From: Mytilus edulis
Taxonomy: Eukaryota; Mollusca; Bivalvia; Mytilida; Mytilidae
Reading direction: 5' to 3'
NCBI RefSeq assembly: GCF_963676685.1
Contig: NC_092351.1
Coordinates: 42,398,733-42,462,732, forward strand
DNA length: 64,000 bases
Below, piece by piece: positions 1 through 12,320 of this stretch. A program made the translations under genes and the position numbers. The notes under the pieces were generated by a model. The model was not told the DNA's origin, searched no databases, and saw nothing but the letters and a program-made list of their open reading frames with translations. Every line of letters starts with the position of its first letter. Position 1 is the stretch's first letter.

Positions 1-593
1 TATGCCTCAAGTCTGGAACCTGTAGTTCAATGGTTGTTGTTGGTTCATGGCTAGCATATTTGATTTTCGTAAATTGTTCAGTTATTAAATAACTTGAGCA
101 GGCGATTAATTGTCCCATTTGAACTGTTCCTCGTCTTTAATGTCCCGGCCTTTTATATCCAACTTTACGGCATAAGGTTTCCTATTTTTGGAAGCAGTGC
201 AGTCGTCTTTAATTGCTTTTAGCATCCCATGGGAATTACGGAGGTTGCCAACTTGGATGATATAATGACAACACATGCGTAAACGAAGTTTTTATTTCCC
301 ATTATTTTTATTATTAAGTATAACTGTATTGAAATTATTAAAGCTACAAAATTGTCTCATTGACAACATCTACTTAAACTTTGATAACCTCAAGGTATTG
401 CAGTTGCTGAAGACAGTTTTTTGTCTAACCTCATTTCAGTGGGAATTATACACAACCGAAAAGCTTAAAAGTATTAATAAATTAGCAGGTTACGAAGGAA
501 TAGTTTCAAAGTTATTAAGGTGATAATATCTCTTTCTCTGATACAAAAGTAAACCATATGATCGGTGTTTTGAAATCTAATATAAAAAAGAAG
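1..593. other. No recognised gene
   Basis: AT-rich sequence. A frame of 82 codons at 275-523 on the plus strand shows no domain, and nothing else supports it as a gene. Confidence 0.5.
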
Positions 594-650
594 ATGTGGT
601 ATGATTGCCAATGAGACAACTATCCACAAAAGACCAATATGACAGACATG
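594..650 (+). repeat. Fragment of the 'gatgtggtatgattgcc' mussel repeat
   Basis: Short copy reading gatgtggtatgattgccaa and continuing into gagacaactatccacaaaag. Longer copies of the same family are at 6866-7195, 54893-54975 and, reversed, 63898-64000. Confidence 0.7.
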
Positions 651-1104
651 CTTGATTTAAATTTTTGCATTAAAGAACACAAACAAAATGTCCTCCAACG
701 CTAGATAATTTCGTAAAATTTAGACAGAAAAGTAAGATTTATGTCTTTATAAGATAGTTATATGACATGATAGTATAACAAATTGCTCCATGTTATATCG
801 AGATGATTGTATAGTATACAAATGTATCGTTATAATATACTTAGGTGACAAAATAGTATGAATAATTTCACCTTATGTAAGAATCTTTGGTTTTGATTGG
901 TAGATAGCCAGTGTATTTATCACCAATTTACTGTTATCAAATGAATATCGTTCATTTGTAACGTCGCCGGGGTATATGCAAAAAGGATATGCCTTTTTTA
1001 CCCTCTCTGCCGTGGTATTTGCCAAAAAATACTCTATTCGACTAGAACGCTTGTAACGTCACGATCATCAATGCGTTTTTTAACATTAATATTCGCTGTA
1101 ATTA

Positions 1105-1249
1105 AACAGATATAGCTTGTTCTTGAGGGGTATTTGCGAAAAATACCAGTCTTGAGAATGAATTTCTCTCGCCTTACGGCTCGCGAAATTTACCATTCTC
1201 TCGACTGGTATTTTTCGAAAATACCCCTACTTAACATTATATATCTGTT
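1105..1249. repeat. Foldback (palindromic) repeat
   Basis: The left arm starts AACAGATATA and contains GAGGGGTATTTGCGAAAAAT. The right arm ends ATATCTGTT and contains the complement. The core between the arms (AATTTC...GAAATT) is itself self-complementary, so almost the whole segment can fold into one hairpin. No target duplication was identified. It could be a small foldback MITE. Confidence 0.6.
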
Positions 1250-1657
1250 CAAAAGATGCTTAGTGTTAAAATAAGATGTCTTTATAGCATAAAATGTATC
1301 TTTATGACATAGCAATATCACATAATAATTTAGTTACCCTTGATGTTAAGTTGAAAGCGGCAAGGATTTGAGGGAAAGGGTAACGGGAGCTGCACACCCC
1401 TGTCTAGCACTCGATCTGGCTTTGTGAAGGATTCGTGTGATTATTTAACTGTTTATTATTTAACCTTGACTGTTTTTGTTTTTTTCTAAATGAATTTACG
1501 AAATTCGAGTATTGCTTATATTTAGTTGTCTCTAAATTAACAATAGTAAATCACTAATTAAGTATATTTTGTTCTTAAAAGTATTAAAAACTAAAATAAA
1601 AAAAAAACAATTTCAAATGATTTTATTTTCAAAGACTGTTTTTTGTCAATTTGTCGT
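1250..1657. other. No recognised feature
   Basis: AT-rich sequence. It lies downstream of the stop codon of the minus-strand gene that ends at 1658, so part of it may be that gene's 3' untranslated region. Confidence 0.4.
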
Positions 1658-3949
1658 CTAAATACAACACCCAAGACAAGCAGTTTTCCCATTGTTACAT
1701 TTACTATAGAATCTCCATCCGGCTTCAAGGTGATTTGGTATGTCTGTAACAACGTTCGATTCAAATGACAGTAGTTCACATCTGAAACATATAAATTATC
1801 ATTGTTTTAAAGAATACACATAAAATTTTATTGTGCTTACATCCATTTCGTTTGAACTTTCAGGAATAGTTGTCTCACTGAGAAAAGATTTAAACTCATC
1901 AAATGGCAAAAACAAAAACTCAAACACACCAAATGAATGGAGAATAACTGTTTTATTCCTGTCTTGCTTCAGAAATATGGTGTATCAAACTTGACATTCA
2001 TTCACATCTGTTAAATTATTCAAGATTTTTTTTTATAATTGTGTTGTATTGCTGTCTCCTTATTTTCTGTATTTAAGAACAAAAGGGCAGTTCTCTATCT
2101 AAATAATCCTCTTCATGCCGGCTTGCATGAAGGTTGTAATCATGAGAAAAAAGGCAGTTTTCTAGATAATCGAATATCGTACAAAAGTATGGCAAAAGAG
2201 AGAGAAAAAGCCAAAAAAAAAAGAATTGGTACTAATATTTTCGTCATACATTTTCGAATTCTAGATTTATGTGTAACAATTCTTAACAAAAACTTGTTTT
2301 TAAAAAACATAAAAGGATTGAAGTGTAAAGAATTAAGAGTTTGTTATTACTTTTTTTAACACACACCTGTTCATGGCACTGTTGAAATTGTAACCCATAC
2401 AAGTCTTTGACATTACACAGCTCGTAGCACATCTCATGGCAGAACATTTGATGGCTCCAACTACAACCATATCAGACTTGGTATTATCCATACTACAGCT
2501 GTCAAAATATCCAGTAAATTTGTCTGAAACTGTATCCAATGTGTTTAATATATTTCTAATACGCGAAATTTTTACTGAAAACCTGATAGCATATATGCCT
2601 TTGTAGAGATTTATGTTAGAAGTAAATGATGATGTACGATAAAGATGTTTATTTAGTCCATCATATTTAAAAAAAAACAAACAGAAGTGTTAATTTGTTG
2701 TTGATTTGTTTTCGTCCTGAACATACATGCAAAATTTGTCACTAGACGTTTACCAACCGACAATCAATCAATTATATTTTGATACATTTTCTTTTGAGCA
2801 ATTGGTATTCATCTTGTAAGTGTAATGGCGCAGACACTGTACCCAAAATGCAGTTATCAAAATTGTAAAATTACTTTTGAGATGAGATATAAATGCTTAT
2901 TAATCTTAAAAGATGTAAACGAAAATGCAAAACATTGCCTTTCCTACTTATCAAGCAGACAGCTTAAAGATATGTATAGTATAAAACACGGTTGCAGTTT
3001 TAATAGAAGAAGAAAAAGAGAAAAACCTGAACAACTAATCAGTAGCCAGTTCTTCGGTACTGACATGATTTAACAAACTTTGCTAAAATTGTCCGTTTAT
3101 AAATTTTGAAATATTTAGAAACTAAGGTTTCAACTCCCTCATGCAAAGTTGGCTTTAGATGAATTTGGCTTTTTATTTTAGGTATTTTTGACATATAGCT
3201 CTTCAACGGTTTCGGTACTTATACATCTTTGGATTTCTAATATATGGCTTTGAGCATTCCTGATGAAGGTAAATCCAGAAAAGCGCTTCGGAACCAAGAA
3301 ATTATTTAACTTGTTGTTTTTAATTTTAATAACCAATGGCACGGAAACATGAACTTTTCTTCGTATCAATTCAATTCAATTCAATTCAAATACAAAACTA
3401 AAGAACAGATTCATTGATTTTATGAATAAATCTTTAAATTACCTTCAACTTGTATTGCCCAATTTCCTAATTTATAGTGGCTAGTTAATACTCCAATACT
3501 TCTCACCTCAAAATGATGCGGATTCATGAAAGATACCAAAACATTTTTATCAACAAAAATACCAGTTCCTAATCTAATGTCTCCATCCGCCCAACTAATC
3601 CAGAATGGTAGATACACAGTGCAGTTCAGTATATGCGGGGTATTAGATTCGTTATAATTGTAGCTTCCAAGTTCCAAAGAATCGTCTGTGCGGTAGGCAA
3701 TGACCGAATAGTAATTACTATCTCCAATGAGAATCTCATACAATGGTTTTGATGATTTTTTTACATCAGAATTTGAAAGAAGGACATGTCCATTGGCGCA
3801 CGCCTTTAGTTCAAACAGTAACGACGTTATTCCACTAAGGTCCAGGTTACATCTACTTATGTCAATGGCGTAGTTCATGATATCAGCTGTACCGAGTGCA
3901 TCAACATTATTGTTGACTTTGGTCGATACATTGGTTTTTATCTGTACAC
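1658..3949 (-). CDS. Farnesoic acid O-methyltransferase-like / PAN-Apple domain protein, 3' three exons (partial)
   Basis: Three minus-strand exons join with matching phases: 3949-3443 (phase 1 in, phase 1 out), 2523-2367 (phase 1 in, phase 2 out) and 1781-1658, ending in TAG. Acceptors are TTTGTAG, TTTCAG and TTTCAG; donors are GTAATT and GTGTGT. The first exon (168 residues) matches the Methyltransf_FA (PF12248) pattern, with FELKACANGHVLLS, YEILIGDSNYYSVI and LPFWISWADGDIRLG. The other two form a cysteine-rich PAN/Apple-type module: CSAMRCATSC, then CMGYNFN, then RCELLSFES and GWRFYSK, ending CLGCCI. Such domain pairs are typical of secreted or surface proteins of molluscs; despite the name, methyltransferase activity is not implied. 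The amino-terminal exons, including any signal peptide, lie above 3949 and were not found. The second and third exons carry repeats in their introns. Confidence 0.75.
1890..1970 (+). repeat. Fragment of a dispersed mussel repeat
   Basis: Resembles part of the repeat at 25265-25600: the string aaatggcaaaaacaaaaac followed by caaacacacc, a short gap and aataactgt...attcctg. It lies in the last intron of the minus-strand gene. Confidence 0.5.
3185..3330. repeat. Dispersed repeat fragment
   Basis: Contains ggtttcggtacttatacatc and gctttgagcattcctgatga followed by aggtaaatccag, strings I recognise as recurrent in mussel DNA. It lies in the intron between the methyltransferase-like and PAN exons. 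No second full copy is in this window. Confidence 0.4.
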
Positions 3950-5380
3950 CTACAAAATATACAGATATATATCATTAGTTACATGGTGTATTAGTGACCT
4001 AATACGATATATGGGGTCATTTAATTCCATATGTTTAGTTTTAACATGTTTAAGAACTTACTTCAATTTGTCTATACAAAATTCAAACGTCAACATTAAC
4101 AATTTTTAGCTTTTGATCGTGTAAATGAATGTATTTCAATCGTAATAGTTTCTTCGTCTGTTTAATCCTTTCAGATTTCTTTTTTGTTTTTAAAGGGAAG
4201 TAACTCCTTACTGATCCCATATGGTTGCTGACCCTTTATGGTAACTAACCATGTATTTTTAAGTGCACCCTATATCAAATATATGTAGTCACCACGTGTA
4301 GTCTGTTAACCAATCATGTCCCCACAACTCTATAGGAGGTAAGATAAATATATATATACAGAGAGAAGTATAGAAACAATGCATGAGGTGCATATACAAA
4401 AACATGTGGATGAATGAAGCCAAATCATTTAATCTGACATTCAGATATAGTGATCATGTTCATTCCAAATTTGTTTGATTGGGTTTGATAAATATATCAC
4501 GCAGAACTAGAAAATTTAGAAACAATAGACACGTCGTCCTCTGCCTCACACCTTAAATTTACATAAGTAGTCATCTTTCAAGCAGAATCTATGACAATTT
4601 TTTAAATTATCGATTTTCCCAACCTTTGTAGCAATTTACCAACTTCACCTGCATATGGGATATACATTCTCAATTCATTCGTAGAATGAAGAAGAATTCA
4701 TAATCAACGCGTATCAAATGCCTAAGTTAACGAAAAAACCCCAGATCTAAAATATCTAGAGTATCTGCATTCAGTAACAAAATATACTCATAATCTACAT
4801 CATTTGTACAACAAAATAAAAACAACACAAATAGCAGTATTTGTACTACATTCAATTTATGATTATTTCTTTTTTGTGTTTTTCAATTATTTTTTTTATA
4901 ATGAATTTCCTTTTGTTTTCATTTGCACACGAACATGTATACTTGTATGCATAATAGTTGTATACAATAAACAGTAGATATAACATATATTTGTAAAACA
5001 CAGCTGTTAAAGTTTGGTACATTGCAGAAACTGATCGCAAGACAAAGGCTGTTTGGATATGATATATATATACAATATATGTGGAGTCTATTAGGTTTTT
5101 GTTGGTTTGTTTTTATGACAGTAAAGGATTAACAGCACTTCTATGCCCTACTGAGTAATTTATTTTCATAAAATATATTTTTTTCTATTAATAAGCCTTC
5201 TTTTACATAACTTTTTAGTGCTGTTATATTGGTTTGTTCCATTGATAATTTGGTTCTATAAATGTAGAATTTTGTTAACAGTAGTAGTAAGCTTCTTATA
5301 GCAATTTTATCTGTTTTTGTTTAAAAAAAAAACAACCCAAAAAAACAATCAATATTTAAAGTTAAGTTCTATTTCTGGCT
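3950..5380. other. No recognised gene; upstream side of the FAMeT/PAN gene
   Basis: AT-rich. I searched the minus strand for an upstream exon ending in phase 1 with a signal peptide and found none that is convincing. A 62-codon frame at 4852-5040 has a hydrophobic stretch, but its only obvious donor would give the wrong phase. Confidence 0.4.
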
Positions 5381-6736
5381 TCTCAAATATCCTTGAGTTA
5401 AGGTCATACCATAATTTTGATATATATGGACACGTCCAGAATATAGAATCTATTGTTTCGACCCTTCCACACCCAAATCTACACTAATTTTTATTTTGAA
5501 GAGAAATTTATCCGTGCTAAAAATTCGATGTATTATTCTGTATTTAAACCACTGCAATTTTCAATTTGTTGTAATATGAAAGGGCAATACATGGATATTT
5601 TTACAATTGAAGTTTACATTGAAAATAAATGACCATTTTTGTTCACATTTTTGTTTAGGATTTGACTTTTTATCATTCAAAATATTATACATATCTTTTG
5701 AACCTATCTGGGATTTAAAACAAACCCGTTAAACACTGAGGGCAAAACTGAACCGTTTTCTCTCTTTAAGTCATTTAGAAATATTTTATATTCTTTGAAA
5801 TACTTTTTTATTGCAGAAATTAGGCCTTGACATATGAGAAAATAAGTTTTAATATTGTATACATTATTTAAGTGATCAAAAGTCATAAAATATCCATCTT
5901 CCTTGTCTTCAACAAGTCATTTATCAGCAAACCCCTTTTTTTGTCCAACTTTATATACAACTGAATGGTAACCAATTTTTATTCCAACATTCTTCCAAAT
6001 AGGACATATGTTAATTTGCGAGTTATTTTGTACATTTTGAAGATCTTGCCAATCATTAAATACTTCTTTCCAAAATGGATTATTTAGCTTTTAATAGGGA
6101 CCAAGAAATTGCATTTTCATAAAAATCAAATTTTCTGAAGAGTAGTTTCACTAGTTTTGATTTATTTCTATTACTTCTTCTTATCCAGGTTAATTTTAGA
6201 CCTTTCAGGTAGTTTTCATTTATCATTTTTAGGCCTCCTAAACAATGTGGTTTTGAAAAAAGTGTCTCTATTGACGTTATCTAGCTTGTTATCCAAAATA
6301 AGGGAAAATGTTTTTTCAGTAAAATGTTTAAGCTTTGTGCTATTTGGCCTAGGTATGGACAGGAATAGATGGTTTAATTTTGATATTATATGTGTTTTTA
6401 TCACTGTTATTTTTCCAAGTGTTGAGAATATTTGGTTAGTCCAGGCTTTTATGATGTTTTCGATTTCTTTTATCCTGGGGTTATGGTTTACATTTTCAAC
6501 TTCACTAATATCTACTGAGAAATGTTTTACAAAAAGTGTAAATCTGCTGAAACCCCATTCCAATCCCCACTTAACACACATAGTTTCTTGGCTAAACTTT
6601 TCCTTCCCAATCCAAACAATTTTGGTCTTAAATTAAATTTATATTAAGACCTGATAAATCTGCATATTTTTCAACAGTACGGAGAGATGCATCCAAAGAT
6701 TTAGGTGATCCATCAAGTATAAGTGAAGTATCATAT

Positions 6737-6769
6737 AAAATAAAATTGAGAATGGAAATGGGGAATGTC
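6737..6769 (-). mobile_element. 33-bp insertion, severely truncated end of a dispersed repeat
   Basis: The segment contains gagaatggaaatggggaat, the terminus of the family seen at 14165 and 61440. It is flanked by TCATAT on both sides (6731-6736 and 6770-6775), which fits a target-site duplication. It sits inside the LINE at the catalytic Y-x-D-D position. Without it the LINE reads QYAYDTSL, so the first aspartate had probably been lost already. Confidence 0.7.
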
Positions 6770-6865
6770 TCATATGCATATTGTGAAATGAGATGCTCTG
6801 AGTCATCTATAGTGAATCCTTTGAATTTGTTATTTTTTGTACAAATACCAGGTATTTCTGCACAC

Positions 6866-7195
6866 AGTAAAAATAAAAAAGAAGATGTGGTATAATGAGA
6901 CAACTATCCACAAAAGACCAAAAATGACACAGACATTAACAACTATAGGTCACCGTACGGCCTTCAACAATGAGCAAAGACCATACCGAATAGTCAGCTA
7001 TAATAGGCCCCGATAAGACAAGGTAAAACAATTCAAACGAGAAAGCTAATGGCCTTATTTATGTAAACAAATGAACGAAAAACAAATATGGAGCACATAA
7101 ACAAACGCCAACCACTGAATTACAGGCTCCTGAATAATATTTAAGATGACAGGGGATCCCCTCGTCGGCAACCCCTCTGAATCTCAAAAAAATCT
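6866..7195 (+). repeat. 'gatgtggtatgattgcc' family, long copy
   Basis: The sequence starts aagaagatgtggtataatga and runs through ggtcaccgtacggccttcaa and gagcaaagaccataccg. It interrupts the LINE reverse transcriptase between the palm regions. I know this as one of the commonest mussel repeats, of unsettled class. The copy at the right edge of the window carries the same strings in reverse. Confidence 0.75.
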
Positions 7196-8295
7196 GAGAG
7201 ATGGCAATGTTGTGTTACTGCAGATTGAATTTTGGTATAAAAAGTAGTGATCCAATATTTATATTTTAATAGATGGTCCAAAACTAAAAAAGTCCAATAC
7301 ACTTTCAATTAAACTCCAAAAAATTGAGTCAAACGTATTTTCAAAATCAATATGGAGGAGAATACCAGGTATATCATTTTCTTCTGTATGCAATAAAATA
7401 TCATACACTAGTCTAGTATTTTCACCAATATATCTTCAAGGAATAAAGCCTGTTTGATCAATTTTTACAAAAATTGATAAAATGGACTTCAAACGCTCTG
7501 CAATACAGCTAGACCAAAGTTTATATATTGTATTCAAAAGGCTTATTGGTTGCCAGTTTTTATACATTGTCTTGGTTTATCTCCCTTTGGTATACAAGTA
7601 ATTATCCCTCTTGTTTTTGGGATACTGACATTTCACCCATATTATACCTATAGTTGATTGACCTCAGAACAAATTTACCCAAATCTATCCAAAAGAATTT
7701 AAAAAATACTCACTGGTGTACCCATCCCATCCTGGACTTCTGTTTCTTTTCATTCTTTTGATAGCAGATGTTAATTCTGAATAGAAACATTTTCCCTCTA
7801 TGTTGTCCCTTATTTCATTTGTTAACATCTATAATTGGAATTTCCTTATTGAGATCAACACTGTTTATTGATCTTTTTTTTTGAATATAAATCCTTATAG
7901 AAAGTTTTAGCTTCTAGTAAAATATGTTCTTGTTTGTTTATTAAACATCCTTAATTTTTGACTAGTCATTGAATTGTTTTATTATCAAAGTTCTTAAGTT
8001 TCTAAGTTGAGAAAATATTTTGAGGATCTTTCTCCTTCTACCCATTAAATTTTTGAGCGTATATAATGACGACGCATTTTGTCTGGTCTTATAATTTGCA
8101 ATTCAGATTTCTTTTGGTTGAGATCTTCCAGACCTTCTGTGGTTTGTATATTTTCTTCTAATTTTTGCATTTCATTTACTACAGGATTTTCCAATTTTTT
8201 TTCTTTTTATATGATCAAAGGAAATGAATTTGCCCCTAAAATCTGTCATTAATTGTTCTAAGAACAGCTGATCATTTATTGTGCATTGAGTATCT

Positions 8296-8720
8296 AAATA
8301 AAATCATCATAGATACCAGGACTAAATTTTGATATATACGCCAGACGCGCGTTTCGTCTACAAAAGACTCATCAGTGACGCTCGAATCCAAAAAAGTTGA
8401 AAAGGCCAAATAAAGTACGAAGTCGAAGAGCATTAAAGACCAAAATTCCTAAAAGTTTTGACAAATACAGCTAAGGTAATATATGCCTGAGGTAGAAAAG
8501 CCTTAGTTTCTCAAAAATTCTCAATTTTGTAAATAGTTAATTTATAGATATAACCATATCAATGATAATTCATGTCGGCACAAAAAGTGCTGACTACTGG
8601 GCTGGTGATACCCTCACGGAAATAAATCTCCACCAGCAGTGGCATCCCAGTGGTTGTAAATAAACTCATCATAGATACCAGGACTAAATTTTTATATATA
8701 CGCCAGACGCGCATTTGTAG
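8296..8720 (+). repeat. 'catagataccaggacta' family: one long copy plus a truncated second copy
   Basis: The long copy runs from about 8296 to 8650: catagataccaggactaaat, then cgccagacgcgcgtttcgtc, then tgctgactactgggctggtg. A second copy starts at 8660 with the same terminus (aaactcatcatagatacc) but stops after about 60 bp. Both are inserted in the LINE. Confidence 0.8.
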
Positions 8721-8804
8721 CAATCAACCTGGTCTATTGAGTCTCTAATGTATACTAAAGTTGCATATTGATTTTTTACTTGTTTTATTTTTTCTTTAAC
8801 GGAG

Positions 8805-8893
8805 CATATTCACTGATGAGTCTTTTGTAGACGAAACGCACGTCTGGCGTATATACAAAATTTAGTCCTGGTATCTATGATGAGTTTATTTTC
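8805..8893 (-). repeat. 'catagataccaggacta' family, truncated copy in reverse orientation
   Basis: Reads actgatgagtcttttgtaga ... tagtcctggtatctatgatg to gagtttatt. It keeps the same terminus as the other copies and is truncated at the opposite end. Confidence 0.8.
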
Positions 8894-9522
8894 TATATCA
8901 TACAATAAACTATTATTAAAATTCCACAAACCCTTTCCAATATTGAAATCATTTATTCTAAAGTGTAAAATTATTGGTGAATGATCAGATCTATTGCTGT
9001 TCTGGATTTCTACTTCTTTTACATTTTGATAAAAACTCCCGAGATATAAGAAAAAATCAAGCCTAGCTTGCCTCAGAGGTTGAACTTTTCTCCATGTAAA
9101 TCGTTTCTTGTGTGGGTCGTATTCTCCATTAGATCGTAAGTTTCAATAATTTCAAAGACTTTGTCTCTTGCTCGTGGATTTATTTATATTTAGATAGTAA
9201 TATGTATCAAATGATGCCTGATTTTGAACTAAGTTAAAATCTCCTGTCAGTTTAACTTGATGGTAGTTATAAAAGTTTTCTATTATTTCATTTACTTTAT
9301 TATGAAAGATGGTGAGTTATTTGGTCCATATAAATTAACAAGTGTTATATTTTTACCTTCAATTGTAATTTCTACACCAAGGAAGTTTCCATTATCATCT
9401 TTCTTTATTGTATTTATTTTACATTCAGGATTATTTGAAAATAAAATGGCAACTCCTCTTAAGCTTTGATTGGAGGCAAACGAATTAAAAATGCATTCGC
9501 CTCCCCATTTGTTTCTAATAAA

Positions 9523-9841
9523 TAAACTCATCATATATATCAGGATTAAAATTTTATATATACACCAGACGCGCGTTTCGTCTACAAAAGACTCATCAGT
9601 GACGCTCGAATAAATTTGGTTTTTAATGGCCAAATAAAGTACGATGTTGAAGAGCATTGAGGACCAAAATTCCCTAAAAGTTGTGCCAACTATACAGCTA
9701 AGGTTATCTATTCTGAGGTAGAAAAGCCTTAGTATTTCAAAAATTTAAAGTTTTGTTAAGAGTTAATTTATTATTATGAATATATTAATAACTCAAGTCA
9801 ACACGAAGTGCTGACTACTGGGCTGGTGATACCCTTGGAGA
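9523..9841 (+). repeat. 'catagataccaggacta' family, near full-length copy inside the LINE endonuclease
   Basis: About 319 bp. AATAAA occurs on both sides (9517-9522 and 9842-9847). Removing the insert plus one AATAAA restores an open endonuclease reading across the site, so the insertion is precise. Part of AATAAA also belongs to the family consensus, so the true target duplication may be shorter. Confidence 0.75.
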
Positions 9842-9990
9842 AATAAATGATTCATCTTTTTCAGTTAAGTATGTGTCTTGTAGACTTGTAGACAGTAAAA
9901 AAGACAGAGTTTTGATTTCAAGTATTCGAACATATCTCTCCGTTTCTCTCTCGATTTTAAACCTTGACAGTTGTATGAGAAAATTTTTAA

Positions 9991-10199
9991 TAAACCCTTA
10001 GTGATTTAAAAAGCTTTGATATAGCATAAATATTCCATTTATGATTTTTATTCCTCTTATAACACTTTGACTCGTACAAATGTCTATGAAAATACAAAGC
10101 TGTTATATTATATCTAAATAAACCAGTCGATAAATTAATCTACCTTCATGCATCATACATCTGTATAAAACATTGTTCAAACATAAGAATTGTAACTAG
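9991..10199. other. No recognised feature
   Basis: AT-rich spacer between the LINE 5' side and the next repeat element. Confidence 0.4.
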
Positions 10200-10830
10200 A
10201 TATCATTGAGATGGGAGCCATCTCTGTGGGCCCCGCTGTGAATAATGTGCATCTTTACCATAGGACATGGGTTTGTCAACTGAAATCAAAGTTTTTGACC
10301 TTGACCTTTGACCTAGGAAGTTGTAAATAAATTATGACACACCCTTTGGTGTTGGTTTATAAACATGTCAAGTATAAACTTTGAAATGATAACGGTTCTC
10401 AAGATATAGAGCGGACACAATCTTTACCATAGGACATTGGGTTGTCAACTGAAACCAAAGTTTTTGACCTTGAACTTTGCCCTAGGCAGTCGTTCATAAA
10501 TTATGACACACCATCTGGTGTTGGTTCATATACATGTCAAGTTTAAACTTTGAAATCATAACGGTTCTCAAGATATAGAGCGGACACGATCTTCACCACA
10601 AGACACAGGGTTGTAAACTGAAACCAAAGTTTTTTTACCATGACTTTTGACCTAGGAAGTTGTACATACATCATGACACGCCCTCTGGTGGTGGTTAATA
10701 AACATGTAAAGTATAAAGTATGAAATCATAATGGTTCTCTAGTATGGAGTGGACACAAAGTGTTACGGACGGACGGACGGACAGACTGATCACTATAGGG
10801 CACCCGCCTGTGGCGGGGCCCTAATAAATA
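10200..10830 (+). repeat. Tandem-core element with about 169-bp units and an ACGG-type tract
   Basis: Three units start near 10251, 10420 and 10589, each containing ccatrrgacat...tgtcaactgaaacc and tttgaccttgac. They are followed by acggacggacggacagac and then by cggggccctaata. The left side carries gggccccgc, complementary to gcggggccc at the right. This layout resembles the bivalve 'pearl' elements described in oysters (a tandem core plus a tetranucleotide tract). It has no coding capacity. Confidence 0.65.
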
Positions 10831-11635
10831 AAAAGCAAGAGTAACAACAGTCGTAATATGTTTTCTGATTTTTATAAATAAAAACAAATTTTGGATTACC
10901 TCTTTCCAAAGAAAGGGGTAAATAGAGAAAAAAAACCCAACAAATTTATACCCAATCAACTAAATTTCAACAATCATAGAGAGACAATCCAAACCAAAAC
11001 ATATTATCTCTCCTTAATTGTAAGATTGCAAAACATTTGTTTTAGTCAGAATAGTATCTGTACATAGTATTAAAACTTATTAAATTTGTGAGTTTTTTAT
11101 TCACAATTTTGCAGTCTGTTTCATCATACTGAGGTTTTTTCAAAGTTCTTATAAATTTTTCTACAAGTAGACAAAACACACACAAGTTAACTTTATAGTT
11201 TCTTCTATTCGTTGTGGTTACTATAATATACATACATATATATTATTTACACATACATACATGTATACAGATATAAAGCAAAACAAAACTTTCTACATCA
11301 GAATGAATAGTCAATGAAATAGTACTGCCTCTAGTCTTTATGAATGTCTACTCATTCTCAGAAGCTAAAGGTGTGACTATCAACGAATAAAGTGGTGCTC
11401 CTTTTGATTTTTACTTATTTCCGTTTAGCGCACACTAAAAGGTGAAATGTATGTTTTGAAGCATTTTTATTTTCAGTCTTATTTTGAATGTGTATATAAT
11501 TACTGTAGTAATTCCTATAGTATTATTTTTAGTTATAACTCCAAAATGGGATGCAACACAAGTAAAGTTAGAGGTATCAAAAACAGGTGAATAAACAGCT
11601 GCGCAATGAGCGCATAATACGCCGATGTCTTGTTT
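10831..11635. other. No recognised gene
   Basis: AT-rich sequence. The string agcgcacactaaaaggtg at about 11429 recurs at 30364 and probably marks one end of a dispersed repeat. No coding evidence. Confidence 0.4.
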
Positions 11636-12320
11636 TATGCAACAATCATAAATAGTTTCTGAGAAACGGCGCGACATGTGAAAAAAAACCTTTTTTTTTT
11701 TTACAAAAAACTCAATAACTCTGAAATAAATTTTTTAATCATCACCAAACAATATACAGATCTTTAGATTAATATATAACTAAAAAGTGCGTAAAATTTT
11801 AAGCAATAGTCAATAATGGTTTTTAAGAAACGATGCAACATGTGAAAAACCCCTTCTTTTTTTTTACAAAAAACTCAATAACTACAATGAAATTTTGAAT
11901 CATCACCAAAAAGTATACAGATCTTTGGATTAATATTACTAAAAAGTTTTAAGCAATATGTTTATGAGATATGGCGCGACATGTTAACCCCCCCTTTTTT
12001 TTTTTACTAAAAACTCAATAACTCTAAAATTAAATTCTGAATCATCACCAAAAAGTATACTGATTTTTGGATTAATATAATAAAGACGTGTGTGAAGTTT
12101 AAAGCAATAATCAGAAATTGTTTATGAGATACAGCGCGACATGTGAAAACAATACACACCTTTGTTTTAGTTATAAAATCCCGTAACTGATAAAGTTTAA
12201 ATCCTATTCTCACCATAAAGTATACAGATCACTTGAGCATCATAAGAAACTGTGTTAAGTTTCATGAAATTTGGATAAGAGGTTCTCAAGTTACGGTGCG
12301 ACATGTGGACGCCAACATTT
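11636..12320 (+). repeat. Tandem repeat, about 150-170-bp units
   Basis: Four to five diverged units share gcgacatgtgaaaa, a T-rich run, acaaaaaactcaataactc and atcatcaccaaa.tatacagat. The last unit ends tgcgacatgtggacgccaac. Probably the core of a nonautonomous element like that at 10200-10830. Confidence 0.65.

Larger units (their letters stand above)
5380..9990 (-). mobile_element. Decayed L1/Tx1-like LINE, ORF2 (endonuclease-reverse transcriptase)
   Basis: Read from right to left. An APE-type endonuclease starts near 9985 (NCQGLKSRE), continues after an inserted repeat (RGVAILF, NLYGPNN, then GDFNLVQ) and reaches RSDHSPIIL near 8985. Reverse transcriptase follows: DQTGFI and a palm A region HIDFENTFDSIFW near 7300, then SQYA...DTSLILDG near 6790, SGLNIN, and the thumb pattern WTNQIFSTLGKITVIKTHII near 6450. 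The tail reaches about 5380. Many frameshifts and stops mean it is dead. It has been hit by at least five later insertions: three copies of the 'catagataccaggacta' repeat, one 'gatgtggtatgattgcc' repeat, and a 33-bp fragment. Clade assignment rests on the motif spacing. Confidence 0.85.

Noticed and set aside
1591..1779. A 62-codon minus frame in the last exon of the FAMeT/PAN gene
   Set aside because: It is in the wrong frame. Phase 2 splicing from the preceding exon gives the PAN sequence CELLSFES...GWRFYSK instead.
6157..6636. A 159-codon plus-strand frame with hydrophobic composition
   Set aside because: It is the antisense of the LINE reverse transcriptase thumb region, which is clearly recognisable on the minus strand.
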